From assembly GCF_039542225.1 (NCBI RefSeq), contig NZ_BAABHS010000016.1:1-64000 (forward strand): a DNA stretch of 64,000 nucleotides. The letters run 5' to 3'. Under the pieces are notes generated by a model that was not told the origin of the DNA, did no database searches, and worked only from the letters and a program-made list of their open reading frames with translations. This document shows, piece after piece, positions 40,844-49,248 of this stretch. Every line of letters begins with the position of its first letter. Positions within the stretch are counted from its first letter, which is position 1. The position numbers were made by a program, and so were the translations under genes. The DNA is from Yinghuangia aomiensis (GTDB lineage Bacteria; Actinomycetota; Actinomycetes; Streptomycetales; Streptomycetaceae).

Positions 40844-41599
40844 TCATCCGCCCGACCCGTCCGACGAGCGGCGGTCGCGGACTTGCTTGCGCAGGGCCTC
40901 CGGTACCGGGCCGAGGCCGGGGGAGAGTTCGCCGATGCGGCTCTTGGCGGCCCGGCGTTCGCCCCAGGTGGCGAGGCGCGGCAGGCGGCCGTGGTGGGCG
41001 AGTACCGCCAGCGTCGCGCCGTCGCGCGACACGTCCGACAGCGGTCCGGTGAGGGCGCCGTCGCGGGCGGCCAGCGCGGAACGCCGGGCGTCGGCGCGGC
41101 GCAATGTGACGTGGTGGTACGGGAAGAGCCCCAGTCGGCGGCCCTCGTCGACCTTCACGACGCGTTGCGCCGCCAGTTCGGCACGCACGATGCCCGGGGC
41201 CGTCCGGTCGCGGCTGCCGACCCAGCGGCGCCACGTGCGGGCCCGTTCGGTGTCGGCGATGCGTGCGAGCAGGTCGGCCTCGAGCCGGCCCGCGGGCGGG
41301 GCGGCGTGTCGGGCGGTCACCCGTACCTTGCCGTTGTCGTCGGCGACGAGGCCTTGGTCGAGCAGGGACTGCAATGCCGCGGCGTTGAGGGCGAGGCCGA
41401 AGTGGGCGCCGCCGGCAACGCCGCCGTCGAGGCGGCAGGCGATCAGGAACAAGCGCTGGGACAGGGTGAGTTCGCTAGCGGGCCGCGGGTGTTCCGGCGT
41501 CCGTGTCGCGGGGCGGCGCGGTGTCCGCGGGCTGTCGGCGTGGTCCTGGGGTTCGGGCCGGGAGGTCGTCCCGGCATTGTTCCGGCGTGTGCTTCGCAT
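40844..41599 (-). CDS. GPP34-family phosphoprotein (Golgi phosphoprotein 3-like)
   Basis: A 251-residue protein whose residues about 44-235 match bacterial GPP34 proteins: LTLSQRLFLIACRLDGG, FGLALNAAALQSLLDQGLV, GPLSDVSRDGATLAVLAHHGRLPRL. In eukaryotes the family binds phosphatidylinositol-4-phosphate; the bacterial role is unknown. The start at ATG 41597-41599 is supported by GGAAGGA 8 bp upstream and by third-position G/C preference in the first 43 codons, although that N-terminal tail is low-complexity. A possible small membrane-protein frame overlaps its start by 125 bp. Two adjacent palindromes lie 260-300 bp upstream. Confidence 0.85.
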   Translation of the reverse strand: MRSTRRNNAGTTSRPEPQDHADSPRTPRRPATRTPEHPRPASELTLSQRLFLIACRLDGGVAGGAHFGLALNAAALQSLLDQGLVADDNGKVRVTARHAAPPAGRLEADLLARIADTERARTWRRWVGSRDRTAPGIVRAELAAQRVVKVDEGRRLGLFPYHHVTLRRADARRSALAARDGALTGPLSDVSRDGATLAVLAHHGRLPRLATWGERRAAKSRIGELSPGLGPVPEALRKQVRDRRSSDGSGG

Positions 41600-41759
41600 G
41601 AGGCATTCCTTCCGCCCGCGTTTTCCCCCGGCCGCGCAGCGCCGCCCAGCGCCGCGCGATGCGTCGGCGTCCGGGCGGTCCCGACGAGAGCAGCAGTGTT
41701 GCCACCGCGGCGGCCGTGGTGGCCCACACGGCCGCCGTCTGCACCGCCGTTGCCACCAC
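41475..41759 (-). CDS. Possible small membrane protein overlapping the GPP34 start
   Basis: A 94-codon frame from the GTG at 41757-41759, preceded by a GGGGGTGG stretch. It starts with a clear hydrophobic segment (VVATAVQTAAVWATTAAAVATLLL) followed by a basic stretch (RRRIARRWAALRGRGK). The first 53 codons have strong third-position G/C bias, supporting coding. The last part overlaps the GPP34 gene in another frame, where GPP34 has the better codon pattern. Either a short membrane protein precedes GPP34 with a long overlap, or the true stop was lost. Low certainty. Confidence 0.33.
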   Translation of the reverse strand: MVATAVQTAAVWATTAAAVATLLLSSGPPGRRRIARRWAALRGRGKTRAEGMPHAKHTPEQCRDDLPARTPGPRRQPADTAPPRDTDAGTPAAR

Positions 41760-41862
41760 GTGCCCACCCCCAACACCGAACCCGTACCCGCCGCCGCGAC
41801 GACCCGGCCGAGCCGGGAGGCGGGAGCCTCGCGACGCTCGACCTGACGATTCCGAAGTTAGC

Positions 41863-41899
41863 AAAGTGATATCACTTTTTACCGAGGGATATCCCTCGG
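41863..41899. promoter_or_regulatory. Two adjacent perfect palindromes: AAAGTGATATCACTTT and CCGAGGGATATCCCTCGG
   Basis: A 16-bp perfect palindrome (41863-41878) is followed after TTA by an 18-bp perfect palindrome (41882-41899). Both are centred on an A/T-rich GATATC core, in a region otherwise very GC-rich. They lie between two small minus-strand membrane-protein frames and upstream of GPP34. With no loop they are poor terminators, so a pair of operator sites, possibly for one dimeric regulator reading GATATC, is more likely. Confidence 0.65.
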
Positions 41900-41922
41900 A
41901 TCGGTGCGGGAGGGCATGGGGC

Positions 41923-42120
41923 TCAGTCGCTCCCGCTCGTGCCGTTCCGCCGGTTCCCGCGCCGCCGACGCCGCGCCGCATCCCGGCTCAGCCCGCTCGC
42001 CGCCGTCGTCGCCCGCGCCACCGCCCGCACCCGCGGCGGCCCGCCGCGCGATGCCCACACCACGCACACGCAGCCGAACACGACGGCTGCCAGGACGATC
42101 ACCAGCACCACAGGGATCAT
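41923..42120 (-). CDS. Possible small single-pass membrane protein (65 aa)
   Basis: A frame from the ATG 42118-42120 encodes an N-terminal transmembrane segment (MIPVVLVIVLAAVVFGCVCVVWA) followed by a short basic Arg-rich cytosolic tail of about 40 residues. The upstream GGGGGCAGAG is a weak ribosome-binding site. This layout is common for actinomycete small membrane proteins, but no family is recognised and the tail is low-complexity. It lies just before the twin palindromes. The 296 bp between it and the gene ending at 42417 hold nothing I can assign. Confidence 0.4.
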   Translation of the reverse strand: MIPVVLVIVLAAVVFGCVCVVWASRGGPPRVRAVARATTAASGLSRDAARRRRRGNRRNGTSGSD

Positions 42121-42416
42121 GCTCTGCCCCCGAATCCGTCGATCGCACCAACCGCTCCGTATGCCCGAATTCTGCCAGGCCGCCCCGATTCCCGTGCGCA
42201 TCGCCGAGGCATGCAGGCAGCGCAACCCCCTCGAACGCCGCATCGACAAGCTCGAAGCATCGCGAGGCCCGGCCACCCGCTACGGCACGAACGCCCAGGC
42301 CGGACCCGTCCGGCTCCTGCCGCAGCCGCGGAACCTGCTCGACCGGGCCGGCCTACCGCCGCGACCTCGATCTCGCCCCTGCCGGGGACCCGCCCGCCGC
42401 GCCCGCGCCGGAACGA

Positions 42417-43634
42417 TCAGTCCTCCTCCAGCCACCGCGCCTTCTCTTCGTCCGACGGGGCCGGGGTGTCGACGATGTGGGGGACGAAGCGGGCGTAGAA
42501 GTCGGTGACCGGGCCGTCGGATTCGCGGATGCCCAGGCCGGCGGGCTTGCCGTCGACGATCCAGGAGCCCAGGACGACCTGGTTGCCGTCGAGGTCGGGC
42601 AGGGGCACGTACTGCTGGAAGCACCAGCCTTCGGAGCCGTCGTAGTCGACCGTCGGGTGCACGTACTCCGCCTCGGGTGTGACGATGCGGACCGAGTCGC
42701 CCTCGCGGCCGTGAAGCGGCTTGGCGACGTAGGAGGTCAGGTCGCGCGGGGAGTCGAGGTAGGCCGGGAGGAGGTTGGGGTGGCCCGGGTACAGCTCCCA
42801 CAGGGTGGCGAGGATGGCCTTGTTCGACAGCACCACCTTCCACGCCGGCTCCAGGAACGTGCACGCATCCGGGTGTTCGACGACGTGGGCGCCGAACGGC
42901 TCGGAGAGCATGTCCTCCCACGGGTACAGCACGAACATCGTGTCGACCACCCGCTCGTCGAGGTCCACGAACCGCAGTGCGCCGTCGTGCCAGCCGATGT
43001 CGGCGACCTCCAGGCCGATCGTCGTCAGGCCCGCCTCCGCCGCGGTGTCGCGCAGGTACGACGAGGTGAGCCATTCCTCGTCGAAGTCGGTGCCGCCGAC
43101 ATGGGCGAAGTGGACGATGTCGGAACGCAGTTGCGGTCGCATGCGCTGCCAGGCGCGGACCAGGCGCTCGTGCAGGCTGTTCCACTGGTCGCGGTGCGGG
43201 AACCGGTCGCGCAGCCAGTACCACTGGATCATCGACGCCTCGATCAACGTCGTCGGCGTGTCCGCGTTGTACTCGAGCATCTTCACGTCGGCGATGTCGC
43301 CGTTCTCGCCGCCCCACGCGAAGTCGAAGCGGCCGTACAGGCTCGGCTGGTCGAGCGTGGCGCGCAGGTAGCCGCGTGCCTCCTCCGGCAGCGAGAACGC
43401 GCGCAGGTCCCCGCGGTCGAGGACGTGCCGGGCCGCGGCCACGCACATCTCGTGCAGTTCGCGCGTGACCTCCTCGAGGCGGTCGATCTCGGCGAGGGTG
43501 AAGCGGTAGTACGCGTTCTCGTACCAGTACGGCACCTCGCTGCCGTCGTCCAGCTTCGTCGCCGAATACAGCATGCCCTGAGCCTCGACCAGGTGCCGGA
43601 AGTCCGGCCTCGGGTCGATCCCTATCCGCTCCAC
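42417..43634 (-). CDS. Glutathionylspermidine synthase family protein (YgiC-like ATP-grasp)
   Basis: A 405-residue protein matching the synthetase domain of glutathionylspermidine synthase and E. coli YgiC. Telling segments are FDFAWGGENGDIADVKMLEYNADTPT, AHVGGTDFDEEWLTSSYLRDTA, FVLYPWEDMLSEPFG, LEPAWKVVLSNKAIL and the ATP-binding KPLHGREGDSVRI. The GTG at 43632-43634 follows GGAAGG. Actinomycetes do not make glutathionylspermidine, so the real substrate, perhaps another peptide-amine ligation, is unknown. The lipoprotein gene 90 bp upstream on the same strand mirrors the ygiB-ygiC pair. Confidence 0.9.
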   Translation of the reverse strand: MERIGIDPRPDFRHLVEAQGMLYSATKLDDGSEVPYWYENAYYRFTLAEIDRLEEVTRELHEMCVAAARHVLDRGDLRAFSLPEEARGYLRATLDQPSLYGRFDFAWGGENGDIADVKMLEYNADTPTTLIEASMIQWYWLRDRFPHRDQWNSLHERLVRAWQRMRPQLRSDIVHFAHVGGTDFDEEWLTSSYLRDTAAEAGLTTIGLEVADIGWHDGALRFVDLDERVVDTMFVLYPWEDMLSEPFGAHVVEHPDACTFLEPAWKVVLSNKAILATLWELYPGHPNLLPAYLDSPRDLTSYVAKPLHGREGDSVRIVTPEAEYVHPTVDYDGSEGWCFQQYVPLPDLDGNQVVLGSWIVDGKPAGLGIRESDGPVTDFYARFVPHIVDTPAPSDEEKARWLEED

Positions 43635-43723
43635 GTCACACCCTTCCGGCGGCCGCGGCGCAGCCCGCGGCCGAGCCGACGAAACGATCGGCCGCGCCCT
43701 GTCCAACGAAACGATCCTGCATG

Positions 43724-44089
43724 TCAGCCGCCTCCGCCGGTTCCGCCTCCGCCGCCGAACCCGCCGCGGCTGATGCTGCCCGAACCGGGCCGCACGAACG
43801 TGCCGCCGCCCCCCGAATTCACCGAACTTCCGCTGTCCGGAAGTGCGTTCTCGCTCTTCCCGGACTTCCGCGGCAGGTAGTACCAGCCGTACACGCCGGT
43901 CACGTCCGTCAGACACAGCGAATCGGCGACCCGCATCATCGTCGCGCGATGGACGCAGATCTCCGCGTAGTCGGACTTCTTCGAACCCTTCGAACTGCAC
44001 GCCGTCAACGCACTCGCCAACGTCAGCGTCAACGTCGCGGCCACCGTCGCCGACCGCAGCCGGCGCCCCGCATGCGGAGGTTTCGCCAC
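43724..44089 (-). CDS. Small lipoprotein, possible functional analogue of YgiB
   Basis: A 121-residue exported lipoprotein. Residues about 12-33 form a signal peptide ending in the lipobox LASALTAC. The mature part has SDYAEICVHRATMMRVADSLC, with two cysteines flanking a helix, then VYGWYYLPRKSGKSE, and ends in a long glycine-rich tail. The GTG at 44087-44089 follows GGGGAGGGCGG. Position directly upstream of the YgiC-like gene parallels the E. coli ygiB-ygiC operon, and Gly-rich tails are seen in such partners. Homology to YgiB itself is not certain. Confidence 0.75.
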   Translation of the reverse strand: MAKPPHAGRRLRSATVAATLTLTLASALTACSSKGSKKSDYAEICVHRATMMRVADSLCLTDVTGVYGWYYLPRKSGKSENALPDSGSSVNSGGGGTFVRPGSGSISRGGFGGGGGTGGGG

Positions 44090-44374
44090 CCCGCCCTCCC
44101 CGTCATCGGTCCCATCCGGACCCGGGACGCTACCGGGCCCCGCCGCCGCCCCACCAGACGGGTGTCCCTCGACCTGGACGCAGCCGCCCGTGATTGGATC
44201 GGACGCGGACCGGCCCGGCCCCGCGCCACCGCGCAACGCCCCGCCGAACCGCCAAACCGCGAAAGCCTTGAAGCTGCAACGCTTCGAACCGCCGAACCCG
44301 CATCCGGGGGACACCACCCCGCCCCGCACCCGGAGCCGTACCCCGGCACCGGCCCCGCCCAGGGAGGAACCGCC

Positions 44375-45130
44375 ATGACCCAGCCCGGCGTTCTGCTCGT
44401 CACCGGAGCGAGCAAAGGCATCGGGGCCGCCGTCGCCCGTAGCGCCGCCGCGGCCGGCTGGGCCGTCGCCGTCAACTACGCCGCCGACGAAGCCGGCGCC
44501 GCCCGCGTCGTCGCCGCCGTCGAAGCCGACGGCGGCCGCGCCGTCGCCCTCGCCGGCGACGTCTCCCGCGAACCCGACGTCGTGCGCCTGTTCGACGACG
44601 CCGAAGCCAAACTCGGCGCCCCCGTCACCGCACTCGTCAACAACGCCGGCATCGTCGGCAGGCACGGCCGCTTCGCCGACCTCGACACCGAAGCCCTCCA
44701 GCGCACCGTCGACATCAACGTCACCGGCCTGATGCTGTGCGCCCGCGAAGCGGTCCGCCGCATGTCCACCCGCGCCGGCGGAACCGGCGGCCACATCGTC
44801 AACATCTCCTCCCGCGCCGCCCAGGTCGGCAGCCCCGGCGAATGGGTCCACTACGCCGCCACCAAAGGCGCCGTCGACAGCCTCACCCTCGGCCTCGCCA
44901 AAGAAGTCGCCGGCGAAGGCATCCGCGTCAACGCCGTGGCCCCCGGCCTCATCGACACCGGCCTGCACGCCGCCGCCGGACAACCCGACCGGCTTGCCGC
45001 CAAAGCCCACGAAGTCCCCCTCGGCCGCGCCGGAACCCCGCAGGACTGCGCCGACGCCGTGCTGTGGCTGCTCTCCGACCGAGCCGCCTTCGTGATCGGC
45101 GCGGTCGTCCCGGTGGGAGGCGGACGCTGA
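44375..45130 (+). CDS. Short-chain dehydrogenase/reductase (glucose/ribitol-type)
   Basis: A 251-residue classical SDR: TGASKGIG for cofactor binding, NNAGIVG, ISSRAAQVGSPGEWVHYAATKGA with catalytic Ser, Tyr and Lys, and the C-terminus VVPVGGGR. The Asn-Tyr after strand 2 (AVNYAADEAG) suggests NADPH preference (family rule). The ATG at 44375 follows AGGGAGGA. Its stop overlaps the ATG of the downstream GNAT gene as TGATG, so both are co-translated. Substrate unknown; it diverges from the lipoprotein gene. Confidence 0.9.
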   Translation: MTQPGVLLVTGASKGIGAAVARSAAAAGWAVAVNYAADEAGAARVVAAVEADGGRAVALAGDVSREPDVVRLFDDAEAKLGAPVTALVNNAGIVGRHGRFADLDTEALQRTVDINVTGLMLCAREAVRRMSTRAGGTGGHIVNISSRAAQVGSPGEWVHYAATKGAVDSLTLGLAKEVAGEGIRVNAVAPGLIDTGLHAAAGQPDRLAAKAHEVPLGRAGTPQDCADAVLWLLSDRAAFVIGAVVPVGGGR

Positions 45131-46014
45131 TGGCCACCGTCCCCCAACCCGCCGCGGATCCGGAGGCGGGCTCGCTCCTGGCCCGCATCGACGCCTACTG
45201 CGACACCGCACCCCGCGGCAGCGTCCCGCCCGAGGACCACGGCCCGCTCACCCTGTTCCTCCCACACGACGGCAGCTGGCCCTACTACGCCCGGCCCACC
45301 CCCGGCCACCCGGCACCGCCGACCGCGGCCGATGTCGCCGCCGTCCGCCGCAGACAACGCGAACTCGGCGTCCCCGAAGCCCTCGAATGGATCCACGAGA
45401 CCAGCCCCGGACTGGCCGCGGCCGCCGCACACGCGGGCATGCACGTCCACAGCCACCCGCTCATGGCCCTGGACCCCGACGCCTTCGCCGCTGCGCCCGT
45501 GCCCGCCCCGCCGGACGTCGACGTACGGCGCATCGCCCACGACGCCCTCGACCTCGCGATCGTGCACAGCGTCCCGGCCGTCGCCTTCGCCGAACCCGGC
45601 ACCCGCATCGGCCTCGGCGGCCCGGAACTGCGCGACGCCGCCGCGCCCGGCCAACCGGTCGAGCTGCTGCGTTACCTGGGGGCCCGCATGCGCACCGGCG
45701 AGACGGTCACGTACGCGGCGTACGGCACCAAAGGCCCCCTCGCGACCGGCAGCCACCTTCCGCGCACCACGCCCGGCCCCGCCGGGGCACGGGCCACCGA
45801 ACTGGTCGCCATCGGCACCCTCCCCAGCGCCCGCCGCCGCGGCTTGGCCGCCGCGATCACCTGGCACCTGGCCGCCGACGCGCTCGCGGGCGGTGCCGCG
45901 CTCGTGTTCCTCAGCGCGGGCGACGAGGACGTGGCGCGGGTGTACGGGCGACTCGGGTTCCGGCGGGTGGGGACGGCGATGATCGCGGAGGGGCGCGACG
46001 AAGTCATGCCGTGA
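45130..46014 (+). CDS. GNAT-family acetyltransferase
   Basis: A 294-residue protein. The N-terminal half (LLARIDAYCDTAPRGSV, FLPHDGSWPYYARP) is a degenerate GNAT-like or unassigned domain. The C-terminal half is a GNAT domain with ATELVAIGTLPSARRRGLAAAITWHLA (acetyl-CoA loop) and ARVYGRLGFRRVGTAM. The ATG overlaps the SDR stop (TGATG), which fixes the start and couples their translation. Two tandem GNAT-like modules of this kind are common in actinomycetes; acceptor substrate unknown. Confidence 0.87.
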   Translation: MATVPQPAADPEAGSLLARIDAYCDTAPRGSVPPEDHGPLTLFLPHDGSWPYYARPTPGHPAPPTAADVAAVRRRQRELGVPEALEWIHETSPGLAAAAAHAGMHVHSHPLMALDPDAFAAAPVPAPPDVDVRRIAHDALDLAIVHSVPAVAFAEPGTRIGLGGPELRDAAAPGQPVELLRYLGARMRTGETVTYAAYGTKGPLATGSHLPRTTPGPAGARATELVAIGTLPSARRRGLAAAITWHLAADALAGGAALVFLSAGDEDVARVYGRLGFRRVGTAMIAEGRDEVMP

Positions 46015-46110
46015 GGCCGCAGGGCGCCCGCCGGCCGACGGACTCGTGCCGACGGCCGGACGCCTGCCGGTTGCCGGGCCTTGTCGGCTGCCGGGCTGTC
46101 GCCGACTCGG

Positions 46111-47424
46111 CTACTTGAGCGCGCTCTTCGCCTGCCACTGGGCGTAGCTCAGCTGCCAGGCGCCGAAGCCGTTGCCGGGGTCGGTGGTGGCGGTGCTGTT
46201 CGAGCCCTTGACGACGACGGGGTCGCCGACCTGGACGCGCTCGTAGAACCACTTGGCGTCCTCGACGGTCATGCCGACGCAGCCGTGGCTGGTGTTGTCG
46301 ACGCCGATGTTCGCGGTGTTCCACGCGGCCGAGTGGAAGAACGTGCCCGACGAGGTGAAGTGGACCACCCACGGCACGTCGGGCAGCTTGTAGCTGTCGC
46401 CGAGGCCGACGGTCTGCGAGTCGAGGGTCTCCGTGGCGTTCTTGCCGAGGATGACGTGCGTGCCGCCGCGCGTCGGGAACTCGTCGGAGCCGGCGGACAT
46501 GGCCAGCGTCTTGACGGTCTCGCCGTTCTCGATGACCTTCACCTTGTGGTTCGGGACGTCGACCTCGACGACCCGCCCGGTTCCGACGGTGAACGTCGAG
46601 GCGTAGTCGCGGGCGAAGTAGGTGCCCTTGCCGCTCTTGACGCCGGTGAGGTCGGCGTTGAGCGTCACTTTCGTGCCGGGCTTCCAGTACTCCTTGGGCC
46701 GCCAGTCCACCCGGTCCTTGCCGGTGATGTCCTTGATCCAGCCCCACGAGCCCTCGGTCGGCACCGACGCCGTCACGTTCAGGTGCCGCTCGACCTCGGC
46801 CTTGTCGACGACCGGATAGTCGAACGTGATCGACACCGGCTGTGCGACGCCGAACGTGCCGCCGTCCGCCGGCTTCATCGCCAGCTTGTTGATCCGGTCG
46901 GCCTTCGCGGTGGTGAACGTGCTGGTCGACGACCCGTCCTTGCCCGTCGCCGACCGTGAGTCGACCGACACGGTGTAGACGGAGCCGGGCACGGTCTTGC
47001 CGCTGGACGTCCAGGTCAGGCCGTCCGCCGACAGCGAGCCGCGCACCGTCCCGCCGTCGGTGCCGGATATGCGTACTCGGGTCAGGACGCCGTCGGCGGC
47101 GGTCACCGTGATCGCTTTGCCGGGCTCGATGCCGGTCGCCTTGTTCGCCGGGTCGACGGTGACGCGGGCGCCGTCGGGGTCGGGGACGGGGGCCTGGTTC
47201 TTCTCCTGCCCGGTGTTCTTGTCCTGCGGGTCTGGTGTGCCTGCGGAGGCCGTTCCTTGCGGGCTGCTCGTGCCCTGCGGGGTGCTCGTGCCTTGCGCGG
47301 AGTTGCCGGACGATCCGCCCCCGCCACATGCCGCGAGCAGCAGCACGGACGCGGCGGCGACGGCAGGCAGGGCAACGGCGGTACGGACGCCCTTGCGGGG
47401 CCCGGGTATCGCGGCGCGACTCAC
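46111..47424 (-). CDS. L,D-transpeptidase lipoprotein with Ig-like domains (Ldt-Mt2 type)
   Basis: A 437-residue cell-wall cross-linking enzyme that forms 3-3 peptidoglycan links outside the membrane. The signal peptide ends in the lipobox LLLAACG at about residue 33, then a Ser/Gln/Gly-rich linker. Two Ig-like domains follow (GTDGGTVRGSLSADGLTWTS; VSITFDYPVVDKAEVERHLN). The YkuD catalytic domain has VHFTSSGTFFHSAAW and the active-site SHGCVGM (about residues 379-385). The GTG at 47422-47424 follows TGAGG. It converges with the GNAT gene and diverges from the spermidine synthase-like gene. Confidence 0.93.
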   Translation of the reverse strand: MSRAAIPGPRKGVRTAVALPAVAAASVLLLAACGGGGSSGNSAQGTSTPQGTSSPQGTASAGTPDPQDKNTGQEKNQAPVPDPDGARVTVDPANKATGIEPGKAITVTAADGVLTRVRISGTDGGTVRGSLSADGLTWTSSGKTVPGSVYTVSVDSRSATGKDGSSTSTFTTAKADRINKLAMKPADGGTFGVAQPVSITFDYPVVDKAEVERHLNVTASVPTEGSWGWIKDITGKDRVDWRPKEYWKPGTKVTLNADLTGVKSGKGTYFARDYASTFTVGTGRVVEVDVPNHKVKVIENGETVKTLAMSAGSDEFPTRGGTHVILGKNATETLDSQTVGLGDSYKLPDVPWVVHFTSSGTFFHSAAWNTANIGVDNTSHGCVGMTVEDAKWFYERVQVGDPVVVKGSNSTATTDPGNGFGAWQLSYAQWQAKSALK

Positions 47425-47525
47425 AGAGAAACCTCATCGGTCATCGTCAGGGAACCGGGTGATTCTCCCTTTATCGCTGAACAACGTCCAAATCATCCGA
47501 GATGGTTGCGTGGGAATGGTCACAT

Positions 47526-47575
47526 GGGGGGGTTTGGGGAGGTGTGGGGGGTGGGGGTGGCGGGGGGTACGGGGG
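47526..47575 (+). repeat. G-run tract (possible G-quadruplex) upstream of the spermidine synthase-like gene
   Basis: On the plus strand, six G runs of 4-6 bases occur within 50 bp: GGGGGG, GGGG, GGGGGG, GGGGG, GGGGGG and GGGGG, separated by 1-6 other bases. This fits the usual quadruplex pattern. It lies 120-170 bp upstream of the start at 47695, in the shared spacer with the transpeptidase gene. Function unknown; it may simply be low-complexity. Confidence 0.55.
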
Positions 47576-47694
47576 CGTTTCGGTGTTCGGGTGTGAGGTG
47601 GGGGAGCGGTGGGATCAGGCGTCTACGGGGCGCGCGCTCCCGCGATGCGGGGGCGGCGCGGCCCGGGCACTCGCCGGGCCGGGACAATCGTCGG

Positions 47695-48576
47695 ATGAGC
47701 GACCACAACCACCCGGACGAGCCCGACTCCCCGGCGGACCCCATCCCGGTCTCCCGGCCCGTCGACCTTGGCCGGGCGGCCCTGCTCCCCGACGTCGACC
47801 GCCCGCGCGCCTGGCTGCTGACCTTGGACGGGTCGCCGCAGTCGTACGTGGACCTCGACGAGCCCGAGTACGTCGAGTTCGAATACGCCCGCCGCCTCGC
47901 CCACGTCCTCGACCTCGCCGCCGCGCCCGGCCGGCCCCTGGACGTGCTGCACCTCGGCGGCGGCGCCCTCACCCTCCCGCGCTACGTCGAAGCCACCCGC
48001 CCCGGTTCCCGCCAGCACGTCGCCGAACTGGACGCCGCCCTCGTCACCCTGGTGACCGAACACCTGCCACTGCCGCCCGGCGCGCCGATCGACGTCGAGG
48101 TCGGGGACGCGCGCGCGGTTCTGGCCGCGCGGCCCGCGGCCTCCGCCGACGCGATCATGGCCGACGTGTTCGGCGGAGCGCTCATCCCGCGGCACCTGAC
48201 CAGCATCGACTTCCTCGCCGACGCGGCCCGGGTGCTGCGCCCGGGCGGCGTGTACGCGGCCAACCTCGCCGACGGCGGCGCGCTCGTGTTCCTCCGCGGC
48301 CAGACCGCGACCGCACGCGCGGCGTTCGCCCATGTGGCGCTCATCGCCGAGCCCGAGCACCTCGACGGCACCCGCTTCGCCAACGCCGTCCTCGTCGCCT
48401 CCGACGCGCCCCTCCCGTCGGACGCTCTCGCCGCCCGTGCCGCCGCCGACCCCTACCCCGCCGTGGTCCTCACCGGCCGCGACCTGACCGCCTTCGCCGC
48501 GGGCCACCCCATCGTCACCGACACCACCGCAATCGGCTCACCCGCACCACCCCGCGGTGTATTCGGCATCGGCTGA
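47695..48576 (+). CDS. Spermidine synthase-like protein
   Basis: A 293-residue Rossmann-fold protein of the aminopropyltransferase (SpeE) superfamily. The SAM-binding strand is PLDVLHLGGGALTLPRYV, the acidic loop is HVAELDAALVTLV, and the proton-abstracting Asp lies in AIMADVFGGALIPRHL, as in spermidine synthases. The N-terminal beta domain is short (PQSYVDLDEPEYVEFEYARR). Many actinomycete members of this type are fused or stand alone and are unlikely to make spermidine. The ATG at 47695 has no strong ribosome-binding site. No polyamine genes are adjacent. Confidence 0.85.
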   Translation: MSDHNHPDEPDSPADPIPVSRPVDLGRAALLPDVDRPRAWLLTLDGSPQSYVDLDEPEYVEFEYARRLAHVLDLAAAPGRPLDVLHLGGGALTLPRYVEATRPGSRQHVAELDAALVTLVTEHLPLPPGAPIDVEVGDARAVLAARPAASADAIMADVFGGALIPRHLTSIDFLADAARVLRPGGVYAANLADGGALVFLRGQTATARAAFAHVALIAEPEHLDGTRFANAVLVASDAPLPSDALAARAAADPYPAVVLTGRDLTAFAAGHPIVTDTTAIGSPAPPRGVFGIG

Positions 48577-48658
48577 CGAACCGACGGATCCACGACCTGA
48601 CGGGCTGACGATCCGAAGGCGGCTCGGCCGAGTCAGCGTGTCGTTCGGCTTCGTCCGC

Positions 48659-49108
48659 CTACCAAGCCGGCCGTGGATCACGCAGTTCCATCGGAGTCTG
48701 CTCGGGCAGGCTTCGGCCGGTGTCGGTGCGCATCAGGAACCCCGGGTCGGGTTCGAACTCGTCGGTGGACGGCGCCGGCTGGTGGAAACGCTCGGTGCGG
48801 GGGAGGGCGATCTCCACGAGCTTGCCATCCTGGAACATCCACAGACCGAACACGTCGTCGTCCTGGTCGCGGAGCAGCACCTGCACCGTTTCCGGGCGCG
48901 GCCACGGCAGCGACTCGAGGTGCTTGAGCAGCCCCTTGCGGGCGCGCATCTTCTCGAATTCCAAGGCCCAGCCGAAGTCGAAGCCCCACTGGCCTTCAAT
49001 CGGCACGAAGTGGCCGCGCCACGAGTGCTCGCCACCCTCGCGCGTCAGCGGTTCCATGACCTCCTCCGCGCCGCGTGCCAGCACGATGACCTCAGCGTCT
49101 CTGCTCAT
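48659..49108 (-). CDS. Hypothetical protein (149 aa)
   Basis: A 149-residue protein of unknown function. It starts MSRDAEVIVLARGAEEVME and contains the well-structured segment WGFDFGWALEFEKMRARKGLLKHLESLPWP followed by VQVLLRDQDDDVFGLWMFQDGKLVEIALP, a beta-hairpin-rich pattern seen in small actinomycete cytoplasmic proteins. There is no signal or membrane helix. The ATG at 49106-49108 is used. It lies alone between the spermidine synthase-like gene (convergent) and the ClC channel gene. I cannot name a family. Confidence 0.7.
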   Translation of the reverse strand: MSRDAEVIVLARGAEEVMEPLTREGGEHSWRGHFVPIEGQWGFDFGWALEFEKMRARKGLLKHLESLPWPRPETVQVLLRDQDDDVFGLWMFQDGKLVEIALPRTERFHQPAPSTDEFEPDPGFLMRTDTGRSLPEQTPMELRDPRPAW

Positions 49109-49248
49109 GCCACGGATACCACCGCATCCCCGGAGCCCACGGCAACCGAATTCACCGGCCGTCACCTGGATCCTCCCGAACCCGCGCGCCGTCGTGCCGC
49201 CGACGCCCGCCGTGGGTCCGTGTCTCCGACCGCGGCGCACGGCCGGGC

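Noticed and set aside
41939..42508. Plus-strand frame in the spacer upstream of the YgiC-like gene
   Set aside because: Pro/Arg-rich low-complexity product, no ribosome-binding site, and it runs into the 3' part of the minus-strand synthetase.
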